DNA of 12,019 nucleotides, taken from assembly GCA_009618475.1 (NCBI GenBank), contig WJOV01000131.1, positions 1 to 12,019 of the forward strand, read 5' to 3'. The stretch is from Methanosarcinales archaeon. GTDB taxonomy: Archaea; Halobacteriota; Syntropharchaeia; Alkanophagales; Methanospirareceae. The notes below the pieces were generated by a model. The model made no database searches and was not told where the DNA came from. It worked only from the letters and a program-made list of their open reading frames with translations. Made by a program: the position numbers and the translations under genes. The number at the start of each line of letters is the position of its first letter. Positions within the stretch are counted from its first letter, which is position 1. Shown here in pieces: positions 1-6,246 of the stretch.

Positions 1-1
1 A

Positions 2-274
2 AGGACACAGAAGGACATCGTGTATTTCTGTGCGAAATACGGAGGACCTATCACGGGATTGACCTTTGGACTCATCATCCTGTTCGAGAACTGGAGACTC
101 CTTGTGGGGATGATGCTCGGAGGTTATTTACCAAACATACAAGCCGCAGCAGGGAATATGGCAGCGATAATAGGTATCGTAATAGGATTGGCGATAGGGA
201 TAGCGCTGATAGTGGGGAATGTAGTAGTAGTGAAATGGGCAAGAAAGAGATATGGACCCTTTGTAGGTGAGTAA
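2..274 (+). CDS. mtrE: MtrE, tetrahydromethanopterin S-methyltransferase subunit E (C-terminal part; 5' end outside window)
   Basis: The reading frame is open from base 2 and shows the last 90 residues, so the N-terminal two thirds are missing. MtrE is an integral membrane subunit of the Na+-translocating N5-methyl-H4MPT:coenzyme M methyltransferase and belongs to the MtrCDE membrane part of the complex. The visible piece has one hydrophobic segment (GPITGLTFGLIILF) and a second long one (AAIIGIVIGLAIGIALIVGN), then a basic cytoplasmic tail ending ARKRYGPFVGE, which fits the MtrE carboxy terminus. The stop (272-274) lies just before mtrD, as expected for the conserved mtrEDCBAFGH order. Identification rests on the tail and on synteny with seven recognisable mtr genes. 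Confidence 0.93.
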   Translation, partial: RTQKDIVYFCAKYGGPITGLTFGLIILFENWRLLVGMMLGGYLPNIQAAAGNMAAIIGIVIGLAIGIALIVGNVVVVKWARKRYGPFVGE

Positions 275-278
275 AAAA

Positions 279-977
279 ATGGAACCGATTTTACTTATAG
301 TGTGTGTGTTAGCAGGAGGAGTGTTAGCAAGTCTCGGCGTTCATCTGTTACCAGTGGGCGGAGCACCAGCGGCAATGGGAACCGCAACAGGGGTTGCGAC
401 GGGAACGGTCATGCTCATGCTCGGAGCGGCAATGTGCGGGTTATTCACGGCAGCATCGGTAGCGACGTTTAGTGGCTGTATTTTGATTGTATCGCTTTCT
501 GGCGCCGTCGGGTCATGGTTAATGATGGGTGTCACCATGCTTATGGCGAATCTCCTTTATGTCTTTGGAACCGGTATCGTTCCTGTGTCAGGCAGAGTTG
601 ATGTGGACCCGATAACGGGGGAATCGCAGAAAGAGTACAAGACGCCACAGTGTGATGGGCATGGAGTACCAAATGTGAGCTATATCTCTGGTATGATAGG
701 GGCGTTGTTAGGCGGGTTCGGAGGTGCAATAATGTACTTCGCACTGCTCAACTATGCAAATTTCGAACCTACAATGGCGGGGGTAGCAGCGATGGGAATC
801 TTCGTATCCAATGCGATTATCGCAGCTTACAACATCGGAGGCACCATAGAGGGATTCCAGGACCCGAAGTTCAAGCGACTGCCAAAAGCGCTACTCACTT
901 GCGGCGTTATCTCGCTGTTATGCGGCGTTCTTGTCTGGGTAGTAGCCGATCTTGGAGGCTTAGGAGGCGTGATGTAA
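279..977 (+). CDS. mtrD: MtrD, tetrahydromethanopterin S-methyltransferase subunit D
   Basis: This 232-residue polytopic membrane protein is the D subunit of the sodium-pumping methyltransferase. Family hallmarks are visible: HLLPVGGAPAAMGTATG near the N-terminus, SGRVDVDPITGESQKEYKTP in the central loop, then GHGVPNVSYISG, and YNIGGTIEGFQDPKFKRLP before the last membrane segment. About six hydrophobic segments can be counted. A GTG at 267 overlaps the mtrE stop, but ATG 279 is preferred because AGGTGA (265-270) sits at a normal 8-nt spacing from it and would lie inside the gene if GTG were used. The stop is one base before mtrC. Length matches the family. Confidence 0.96.
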   Translation: MEPILLIVCVLAGGVLASLGVHLLPVGGAPAAMGTATGVATGTVMLMLGAAMCGLFTAASVATFSGCILIVSLSGAVGSWLMMGVTMLMANLLYVFGTGIVPVSGRVDVDPITGESQKEYKTPQCDGHGVPNVSYISGMIGALLGGFGGAIMYFALLNYANFEPTMAGVAAMGIFVSNAIIAAYNIGGTIEGFQDPKFKRLPKALLTCGVISLLCGVLVWVVADLGGLGGVM

Positions 978-978
978 G

Positions 979-1839
979 ATGACAGTAGGAGGAGGACCAG
1001 TAGAGGAAGAAAAGAAACCTGAGGGAGAGGGATTCACATTCCCACCCGACGTGGCGCAGTTAGGGCTAATCTCAGCAGTAATAGCCATAGTAATAGTGAT
1101 ATTTCCCGGGTTACCCGCGATAATAAAAGCAGTGGGTGTAATTTTCGCTTTACTCTGGGGTGCGGATTCCGTTCGTAAGACTTCTAAATACGGGTTGGGG
1201 ACCGGAGTTCCATCCATAGGCGTGCTGGCAATGGGTTATGGTATTGTTGGCGCATTAGTGGGGATAGCTTTCGGGAAATATGTCAGCATAGGCACAGGTT
1301 TACTGCAAGTGCAGCCAGGCGTGTTAGTAGGCGTAATAGCCATGGCTATTGTCGGATTGATCTCAGGCGTGTTATCGAACAGCGAGAAGGTCATAGGGAT
1401 GAAGATACCGGGCTTAGAACGAGGTATGATGGAGTTGGGAATGGCGGGAACACTCGCAATGTTACTCCAATTATCCATCGTAGCAGGTTCGCTGAATTTC
1501 GATGTGGTGATAGACAAAGCAATAAGTAACGGATTCATAGCGGTGATGTTCGTGCTCTCCATGATGGCGATGTTCCATCCGTACAACGCATGTTTAGGAC
1601 CAGACGAGAGAAGACCAAGGACGCTCATGGTCTCGGTTGAGATTTCAGGGTTGCTGTGCGTTATACTGGGAATTGCCTTAGCAGCTACCTCTACTTCAGC
1701 GTGGGGTGTAGCAAACGGAGTATTACTAATGATCTTCGGTGCGTTTGTGTGGGGATATTTCTTCGTAAAATTCGTGAGGACAGCTATGCGCGAGGCATAT
1801 TCAGTCGTTGGAACGGGGCTAATCAAGACAATAGAATAA
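979..1839 (+). CDS. mtrC: MtrC, tetrahydromethanopterin S-methyltransferase subunit C
   Basis: This 286-residue protein is the third of the large membrane subunits (MtrC, D, E) that form the membrane globe of the complex. After a charged, glycine-rich N-terminal tail (about residues 1-25, PVEEEKKPEGEG), it has a series of roughly seven or eight hydrophobic segments joined by short loops, including HPYNACLGPDE around residues 201-211 and a basic final stretch (FVKFVRTAMREAYSVVG). The ATG at 979 follows GGAGG (963-967), which lies at the end of mtrD, so translation is probably coupled. It is somewhat longer than MtrC of well-studied methanogens, mainly because of the N-terminal tail. The assignment combines sequence character with position between mtrD and mtrB. 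Confidence 0.94.
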   Translation: MTVGGGPVEEEKKPEGEGFTFPPDVAQLGLISAVIAIVIVIFPGLPAIIKAVGVIFALLWGADSVRKTSKYGLGTGVPSIGVLAMGYGIVGALVGIAFGKYVSIGTGLLQVQPGVLVGVIAMAIVGLISGVLSNSEKVIGMKIPGLERGMMELGMAGTLAMLLQLSIVAGSLNFDVVIDKAISNGFIAVMFVLSMMAMFHPYNACLGPDERRPRTLMVSVEISGLLCVILGIALAATSTSAWGVANGVLLMIFGAFVWGYFFVKFVRTAMREAYSVVGTGLIKTIE

Positions 1840-1860
1840 AATAGGAGGTAAAAAGAGAAC

Positions 1861-2160
1861 ATGTTGGTAATAAATGAGAAATATGGTGTGGTGCTGGACC
1901 CGGACTCGCTTAAAGTAGGAGTGAGCAGACCAGGATTCTACAAAGTGAACCTTTCACCGATAGAAGAGCAACTAACTGTCATGGAAGCTTCAGTGGATGA
2001 CCTTTTCAATTGCCTTGACCCTACGAGCGGGTTCTTGATGTCTCAGCCACACAGAGAAGGAGCGTTGAGTAAAGCAGGCTTCATAACGATGTTCGTATTC
2101 GGGGTGTTATTTGGCGTGTTAGTGGTAGCACTTGCATTATTCAAGTTAGGAGGTGCGTGA
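1861..2160 (+). CDS. mtrB: MtrB, tetrahydromethanopterin S-methyltransferase subunit B
   Basis: This 99-residue subunit has a soluble N-terminal region and a single C-terminal membrane helix (about residues 76-95, FITMFVFGVLFGVLVVALAL). The N-terminal motif VINEKYGVVLDPDSLKVG and the central SVDDLFNCLDP are typical of MtrB. MtrB, with MtrA, MtrF and MtrG, forms the single-span helical stalk next to the MtrCDE subunits and helps anchor the corrinoid subunit MtrA. The gene is preceded by a strong AGGAGG site (1842-1847) in the short spacer after mtrC. Its stop TGA (2158-2160) is three bases before the mtrA start, so translational coupling with mtrA is likely. Confidence 0.95.
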   Translation: MLVINEKYGVVLDPDSLKVGVSRPGFYKVNLSPIEEQLTVMEASVDDLFNCLDPTSGFLMSQPHREGALSKAGFITMFVFGVLFGVLVVALALFKLGGA

Positions 2161-2162
2161 AT

Positions 2163-2897
2163 ATGGCGGAGAAGAAAGAAGTTCCGGATGGATGGCCGCT
2201 CGTCACAGGTGACTACGAAGTCGGCGACCCGGAAAGCCCGGTGGCAATATCGTCAACAGGGTCTTATTTCCACATCGAACACCTGCCCGGGATTGCGATA
2301 CAGGGACCTGATAAAACAGAGAACATCGGGTTAGAGAAGATGATAACAAACATCATCTCCAATCCGAACATAAGATTCCTCATCGTTGCAGGTGCGGAAG
2401 TACCGGGGCATATAAGCGGAGGTTCGATGATAGCGCTGTGGAAGAACGGCGTTGACCCATCCAGCCATAAGATAATAGACACAAAAGGAGCAATACCTTT
2501 CATCGAGAATCTACCGTCAGATGCTATCGAGCGATTCCAGAAACAGGTAGAAGTAATTGACATGATAGGTGTGGAAGACTACGGGGCGCTTGTGGCAAAA
2601 GTAAATGAGCTGAAGGCAAAGGACCCGGGCGCTTATCCGGAAGACCCGATGATTGTGAAGGTGGGCGAAGAGGAAGCAGTAGCAGCACTGATAGAAATGC
2701 CTTTAGCAATGCCTGCTTCACCATATATGGCAGTAATAGATCGAGCCACGAATGATATCAAATACAAGACACAGTTAATTGCGAGGGACCAGAAGTTATC
2801 GTCGGGGCTCTCCATGAATTCTATGCTGGGCATATTGGCAGGACTGATAGCGGCAATTGTGTTTCTCCTGCCTCTTATCATCTGGGGGGTGTTCTAA
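2163..2897 (+). CDS. mtrA: MtrA, corrinoid-carrying tetrahydromethanopterin S-methyltransferase subunit A
   Basis: MtrA carries the cobamide that accepts the methyl group from methyl-H4MPT (via MtrH) and passes it to coenzyme M. The 244-residue product has the N-terminal signature KKEVPDGWPLVTGDYEVGDP, the core EKMITNIISNPNIRFLIVAG and GAEVPGHISG. His83 in that last motif corresponds to the His84 cobalt ligand described for Methanothermobacter MtrA. A single membrane helix closes the protein (about residues 220-243, MLGILAGLIAAIVFLLPLII). A GTG at 2157 is in frame, but ATG 2163 is chosen because GGAGGTG (2149-2155) is 7 nt upstream of it, whereas GTG would leave only a 1-nt spacer. The start region overlaps the end of mtrB. 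Confidence 0.97.
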   Translation: MAEKKEVPDGWPLVTGDYEVGDPESPVAISSTGSYFHIEHLPGIAIQGPDKTENIGLEKMITNIISNPNIRFLIVAGAEVPGHISGGSMIALWKNGVDPSSHKIIDTKGAIPFIENLPSDAIERFQKQVEVIDMIGVEDYGALVAKVNELKAKDPGAYPEDPMIVKVGEEEAVAALIEMPLAMPASPYMAVIDRATNDIKYKTQLIARDQKLSSGLSMNSMLGILAGLIAAIVFLLPLIIWGVF

Positions 2898-3086
2898 ATG
2901 GCAAAAGTAGTGCAACAAACACCGGAAACGGCGGTGATAACTGCGAAAATAGAGGACTTGAGAAAGTCCATAACGTTAATAGGCAAGGATTCGAGGTTCG
3001 CAGCCGGTCTCTGGGTCGGATTCATAAAAGGGATGGCAATCGGGCTAATCGTGAGTCTGCTTCTCGCCGGACTTAGAGTCATGTGA
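2898..3086 (+). CDS. mtrF: MtrF, tetrahydromethanopterin S-methyltransferase subunit F
   Basis: This 62-residue small subunit has a soluble N-terminal half with the family pattern ITAKIEDLRKSITLIGKDSRF, followed by one membrane helix (residues about 38-60, GFIKGMAIGLIVSLLLAGL). The ITLIGKDSRFAAG motif resembles the pre-helix part of the MtrA C-terminus (TQLIARDQKLSSG), in line with a shared origin of these tail segments. The start codon follows the mtrA stop directly, with a G-rich ribosome site (2883-2890) inside the mtrA end, so mtrA and mtrF are probably co-translated. MtrF is one of the single-span stalk subunits; no catalytic role is known for it. Confidence 0.93.
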   Translation: MAKVVQQTPETAVITAKIEDLRKSITLIGKDSRFAAGLWVGFIKGMAIGLIVSLLLAGLRVM

Positions 3087-3122
3087 CCGGGGAATAAAAT
3101 AAAGATAAAGGAGAATAAAAGA

Positions 3123-3416
3123 ATGGGAGAAGAGAAAAAGACAGAGGAAGAGTTGGAAGAGGAGATAGAGAGAGAAGTAGAAGCAGAGGTGTTGGAGAAG
3201 CTGGAAGAGGAACTGAAGGTGTTAGTAGTTCCCGTTGCAATGACGCCGCCGGAGCACACGAAACTACTGGGCAGATTAGCGACGATGGACGAGAAGGTGG
3301 AGTTTGTCACGGGCGAGCTTGCGCAGCGACAGGGAGAGAAGATGGGTTTTGCGATTGGCCTTTTATACGGACTGATAATAGGAATACTTGTATATGTGAT
3401 ATTCCTGATAGGATAA
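3123..3416 (+). CDS. mtrG: MtrG, tetrahydromethanopterin S-methyltransferase subunit G, with acidic N-terminal extension
   Basis: Residues from about 35 to 97 are standard MtrG: VPVAMTPPEHTKLLGRL, then DEKVEFVTGELAQRQGEKMG, then one membrane helix (GFAIGLLYGLIIGILVYVIF). The first ~32 residues are almost entirely Glu, Lys, Arg and Leu with helix-forming spacing and look like a charged coiled coil; family members I know are mostly shorter (about 70-86 residues). The ATG at 3123 is supported by AAAGGAGA (3110-3117) at normal spacing, so the extension should be translated. The 36-nt gap from mtrF is the second largest inside the operon, after the 42-nt gap to mtrC... mtrB excepted it is otherwise tightly packed. 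MtrG is a stalk subunit thought to contact MtrA and MtrH. Confidence 0.93.
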   Translation: MGEEKKTEEELEEEIEREVEAEVLEKLEEELKVLVVPVAMTPPEHTKLLGRLATMDEKVEFVTGELAQRQGEKMGFAIGLLYGLIIGILVYVIFLIG

Positions 3417-3434
3417 GAAAAGGAGGACAGAAAA

Positions 3435-4409
3435 ATGTTTGTATTTGATAGGAAGCAGGATATATATGACATAGGGGGAGTGAAGGTAGGAGGACAGCCA
3501 GGCGAGTGCGCAACAGTTCTTTGTGGCACGATATTCTATGCAAAGCATTATCTGGTCGAAGATGCGGACAAAGGGATATTTGACAAGAAAGCGGCGGAAG
3601 ACGTGATAAATAAGCAGGATGAGTTCTCGGAATTAACTGGAAATCCCTGCATGATGCAGATATTTTCAGAATCGCCAGAGGCAATGGAGAAAGAAATCGC
3701 GTTCTGTACAGAGAAAAGCGACTCACCTTTCTTGATTGACTCGACGGTGGCGGAGGCGAAGATAGCAGGGCTCAAGTACGTTGACGAAGTGGGACTGATA
3801 GATAAAGCGGTGTATAACTCAATAAACGTGTCGTGTTCACCAGAGGAGTTGGAAGCAATCAAAGATTCCAGACTGGAAGCAGCGATTCTCTTAGCGTTCA
3901 ATCCAAAAGATTCGACGGTAGCAGGGAAGATTGACCTGTTAGAGACAGGAGCAGGAACCTTTGAGAAAGGCATGGTGCAGCTTGCACGGGACATGGGAGT
4001 AACGAAACAGATGTGCGACCCGGCTACACTGCCCATAGGTGCAGGTGTTGGGTCATCCGTTGCTTCTGGCTTCGTCATCAAGTCGAAATACGGTATTGCA
4101 GTGGGATTGGGTATCCACAATGCACCTTCTGCATGGACATGGCTGAAGACGTTCCGGAAAGAGCATGCGACAAAAGGACCGGGTGGCTGGGAAGGACTCG
4201 GTGCAGACGTGTTCAGTATCTGTGACATAGCCTCTAATGTTATACCGGTAATGGCGGGACAGGATTTCGTGCTTTACGGACCAATAGAGAATGCACCGAA
4301 GGTGTTCCCGCTGGTTGGCATGGTAGATATGATTGTTGCAGAGGCTAACCATGCAGAACACGAAATCGAGACGAAGGAACCACATCCAATTCTAAAAATG
4401 TCGGCATAA
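3435..4409 (+). CDS. mtrH: MtrH, methyl-H4MPT-binding tetrahydromethanopterin S-methyltransferase subunit H
   Basis: MtrH is the soluble catalytic subunit that moves the methyl group from N5-methyl-tetrahydromethanopterin to the Co(I) corrinoid of MtrA. The 324-residue product has the expected length and motifs: FDRKQDIYDIGGVKVGGQPG at the N-terminus, IFYAKHYLVEDADKGIFDK, SPFLIDSTVAEAKIAGLKYV, and GAGVGSSVASGFVIKSKYGI, followed by GLGIHNAPSAWTWLK. The pattern fits a TIM-barrel pterin-binding protein related to the pteroate synthase-like methyltransferases. No membrane segment is present. A strong AGGAGGA (3420-3426) lies before the ATG. It is the last gene of the operon and is followed by T-tracts. 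No missing motif is evident. Confidence 0.97.
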   Translation: MFVFDRKQDIYDIGGVKVGGQPGECATVLCGTIFYAKHYLVEDADKGIFDKKAAEDVINKQDEFSELTGNPCMMQIFSESPEAMEKEIAFCTEKSDSPFLIDSTVAEAKIAGLKYVDEVGLIDKAVYNSINVSCSPEELEAIKDSRLEAAILLAFNPKDSTVAGKIDLLETGAGTFEKGMVQLARDMGVTKQMCDPATLPIGAGVGSSVASGFVIKSKYGIAVGLGIHNAPSAWTWLKTFRKEHATKGPGGWEGLGADVFSICDIASNVIPVMAGQDFVLYGPIENAPKVFPLVGMVDMIVAEANHAEHEIETKEPHPILKMSA

Positions 4410-4433
4410 AGTAGGGGAAAACATAAAACACAA

Positions 4434-4479
4434 TTTTTTTTATTTTTTCTTCTTTTTTTTTTACGCCCATGTTTTTTTT
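4434..4479 (+). terminator. T-tract terminator cluster after mtrH
   Basis: Runs of 8, 6, 10 and 8 thymines (4434-4441, 4443-4448, 4453-4462, 4472-4479) follow the mtrH stop within 70 nt, with no strong hairpin. Oligo-T runs are the main intrinsic termination signal of archaeal RNA polymerase, so this is the likely end of the mtr transcript. Confidence 0.75.
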
Positions 4480-4490
4480 CATACAAAAAT

Positions 4491-4500
4491 CTAAATAAAA
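4491..4500 (+). promoter_or_regulatory. Candidate TATA box for the marker-15 gene
   Basis: CTAAATAAAA is centred about 24 nt upstream of the ATG at 4520. Archaeal TATA boxes sit about 25-27 nt before the transcription start, so the transcript may begin at or very near the start codon. No Shine-Dalgarno sequence is visible before this ATG, which also favours a leaderless or near-leaderless mRNA. A second AT-rich run (ATATATTA, 4506-4513) is too close to the ATG to be the TATA box unless translation starts further in. Confidence 0.4.
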
Positions 4501-4519
4501 TCGACGATATATTAAAACT

Positions 4520-5782
4520 ATGGGGAACGCAAGAAAGAATGAAAAAGGTGAGGAAGAAGAGATAAGAATAGCGCAGGTTTCCTGCGGCACGGTGTACGGG
4601 AACGTACAAAAAGAGATAGAGAAAGCTGCGAAGGAGATAGGTGCAGAGATATTTGTGCCCGAAGTAGACCTGGACTATGTAGCATCGAAAGTGGACGAAT
4701 TTGGATATGACATGAAGACCAGCCTTGGATTAAGTGTGGCGCTGGCAAGAGGATATGCAGTCGTTGAAGGGTTATGTGATGCTGATGCGGTATTCGTTGC
4801 CGGGTGTCACAAATGTCCAAGAGGGGCGGTTATTAGGACGGAAATAAGGAAAATAATACAGGAGAGGACGACATTGCCGCTTGTTATGTACCCTTTTTCT
4901 GAAAGGACAAAGGCGGGTGAATTGCTGACGAGAATGGAAGCGCTGATTACGATAGTGAGAAGAAGGTGGATACTGGAGAGAAAGGAGCAGGAGGGGCTTA
5001 CCGCGGGCATAGATTCAGGGTCTACAACCACAAAGGCGGCGATAATGCAGGATAATGAGGTGATAGGGGCGACGTGGGCACCATCGAAGGACATGGTAAA
5101 AACGGGTGAGATGGTTTTTACGAAGGCATTGAAAATCGCAGGTGTGAAAAGGGAGGATATAGAGGCGTTGGGGACGACGGGTTACGGCAGACACGCGTTA
5201 GGTGAACATTTCAAGGCGGACCTGGTGCAGGAAGAACTGACCGTGAACTCGAAGGCTGCGATGTATCTTGCAGGGATAGAAAAAGGGGAAGCAATGATTA
5301 TTGACATCGGGGGCATGGACAACAAGATAATAACGGCAAAAGATGGCATTCCCGATAATTTCACGATGGGCGGGATATGCGCTGGTGCTTCGGGAAGATT
5401 CCTGGAAATGATAGCACGTAGGCTGGGTGTAGATGTGGTAGAGATGGGGAAGTTAGCTTTAGAAGGCGACGCGTATAAAGTAAAGACGGATAGTTATTGC
5501 ATCGTTTTTGGCATTCAGGACCTCGTATCGGCATTATCAAGTGGAGCGAGGCGCGAAGACGTTGCGGCTGCCGCTTGTCATTCGGTAGTGGAGCAGGTAA
5601 AAGAGCAGTTGTTACAGGAGATAGACCTCAGACAGCCGGCGATAGAGGTTGGCGGCACGGCATTGGTGGAGGGCGTGCCGGTAGCGATGAACGACGTGTT
5701 GGGATTTGATGTGATTGTGCCGAAATATCCACAATATATAGGTGCGGTAGGAGGAGCACTGCTTTCTTCGTCTTTCAGGTAA
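4520..5782 (+). CDS. Methanogenesis marker protein 15, BadF/BadG/BcrA/BcrD-type ATPase
   Basis: The 420-residue product has two parts. Residues ~16-150 resemble the distal part of 2-hydroxyacyl-CoA dehydratase-type subunits and contain Cys96-x2-Cys99 (GCHKCPRG) and a FSERTKAGELLTRMEA segment. Residues ~160-420 are an ASKHA-fold ATPase with the phosphate loop GIDSGSTTTKAA (163-174), GTTGYGRHALG (218-228) and the second nucleotide motif DIGGMDNKII (262-271). Cys287 (GGICAGASGRFLEM) and Cys327 (DSYCIVFG) match the two cysteines per monomer that bridge a [4Fe-4S] cluster in the HgdC/BadF activators. Length and architecture fit the marker-15 family (TIGR03286), found almost only in methanogens and relatives and of unsettled function; a redox or cofactor-activation role is inferred. 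It follows mtrH on the same strand but behind T-tracts and with its own TATA-like element. Confidence 0.88.
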   Translation: MGNARKNEKGEEEEIRIAQVSCGTVYGNVQKEIEKAAKEIGAEIFVPEVDLDYVASKVDEFGYDMKTSLGLSVALARGYAVVEGLCDADAVFVAGCHKCPRGAVIRTEIRKIIQERTTLPLVMYPFSERTKAGELLTRMEALITIVRRRWILERKEQEGLTAGIDSGSTTTKAAIMQDNEVIGATWAPSKDMVKTGEMVFTKALKIAGVKREDIEALGTTGYGRHALGEHFKADLVQEELTVNSKAAMYLAGIEKGEAMIIDIGGMDNKIITAKDGIPDNFTMGGICAGASGRFLEMIARRLGVDVVEMGKLALEGDAYKVKTDSYCIVFGIQDLVSALSSGARREDVAAAACHSVVEQVKEQLLQEIDLRQPAIEVGGTALVEGVPVAMNDVLGFDVIVPKYPQYIGAVGGALLSSSFR

Positions 5783-5829
5783 ACTTTTCCTGTAAATATT
5801 CCGAAAATTATAACCACAAGATTACACAT

Positions 5830-5950
5830 AAGCCCTTACAGGGCTTGCGGGGTCATGGGGCAGAGCCCCATATTTCACGAGAAACCTTTTCTTAGGAAGA
5901 AAAGCGAAGCAAGAATTCGCGGAGCAAATCCGCAGAGTTCCGAACCCCGC
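5830..5950. repeat. Palindrome-rich structured intergenic element
   Basis: Between two convergent genes lies a run of perfect inverted repeats: AAGCCCT/AGGGCTT (5830-5846, 3-nt loop), ATGGGGC/GCCCCAT (5855-5871, 3-nt loop), CTTTTCTT/AAGAAAAG (5886-5904, 3-nt loop), GCGAA/TTCGC (5904-5920) and GCGGA/TCCGC (5919-5933). An outer stem GCGGGGT (5847-5853) pairs with ACCCCGC (5944-5950) and encloses all but the first. Its G+C content stands out from the AT-rich flanks. It could be a REP/MITE-like dispersed repeat, a bidirectional terminator or a structured RNA. No open reading frame covers it. The rest of the gap (5783-5829 and 5951-6023) shows only AT-rich sequence and a 22-codon frame at 6027-5959. 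Confidence 0.65.
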
Positions 5951-6023
5951 CCAAAATATTAATCCATTAATCCCAAAATCTTTTTCTGTTCATTGTTGCT
6001 CAACTTTTTCATCCCATCTTTAA

Positions 6024-6245
6024 TCATTCTTTTTTTATATCACCAAAAGCCTTAAAAAGGCATTCGTTCACTTCTTCCATGTGTTCGACCGCTTCCATTA
6101 TCGCTTCATAGACTTCGGTGCCAATTTCATCAAACCCTTTTGCTTTCTCAGCCCATCGCTTGAAATCCTGTGCATGCTCTTTGTTATGCGCAATCCAGTA
6201 CACCAGCAATAATCTTAGTTTCTCCTTTTCATCTTCTGTTTTCAT
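6024..6245 (-). CDS. Small helical protein of unknown function (73 aa)
   Basis: I do not recognise a named family with certainty. The 73-residue product looks entirely alpha-helical and soluble: a first helix with LRLLLVYWIAHNKEHAQDF, a turn around AKGFDEIGTE, and a second helix AIMEAVEHMEEVNECLFKAF. Histidines and acidic residues lie on both helices (His-x3-His in the first, His-Met-Glu-Glu in the second), which would allow metal binding in a helical hairpin, but this is inference. Its ATG starts one base after the stop of the methyltransferase gene, so it is almost certainly translated from the same mRNA. The stop overlaps the start of a 22-codon frame (6027-5959, ATGA). Confidence 0.8.
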   Translation of the reverse strand: MKTEDEKEKLRLLLVYWIAHNKEHAQDFKRWAEKAKGFDEIGTEVYEAIMEAVEHMEEVNECLFKAFGDIKKE

Positions 6246-6246
6246 T

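Noticed and set aside
267..278. GTG at 267 as the mtrD start
   Set aside because: The AGGTGA ribosome site would overlap the start codon; ATG 279 is correctly spaced from it.
1236..1862. 208-codon minus-strand open frame opposite mtrC
   Set aside because: It is the complement of a well-supported membrane gene. The product is low in recognisable motifs, and the frame is open because of the hydrophobic codon bias of mtrC.
2894..3529. 211-codon minus-strand frame across mtrF, mtrG and the start of mtrH
   Set aside because: Its Ser/Phe-rich product is the typical shadow of Glu/Lys-rich coding sequence on the other strand, and it spans three real genes.
3548..4228. 226-codon minus-strand frame opposite mtrH
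   Set aside because: mtrH is certain on the plus strand. The antisense product has no domain, and no promoter or ribosome site is evident.
5830..5950. CRISPR array or tRNA in the hairpin-rich gap
   Set aside because: There are no regularly spaced identical repeats. The cloverleaf-like pairing lacks the tRNA T-loop sequence (TTCGAnTC in place), a proper anticodon arm and a 7-bp acceptor stem at tRNA distance.
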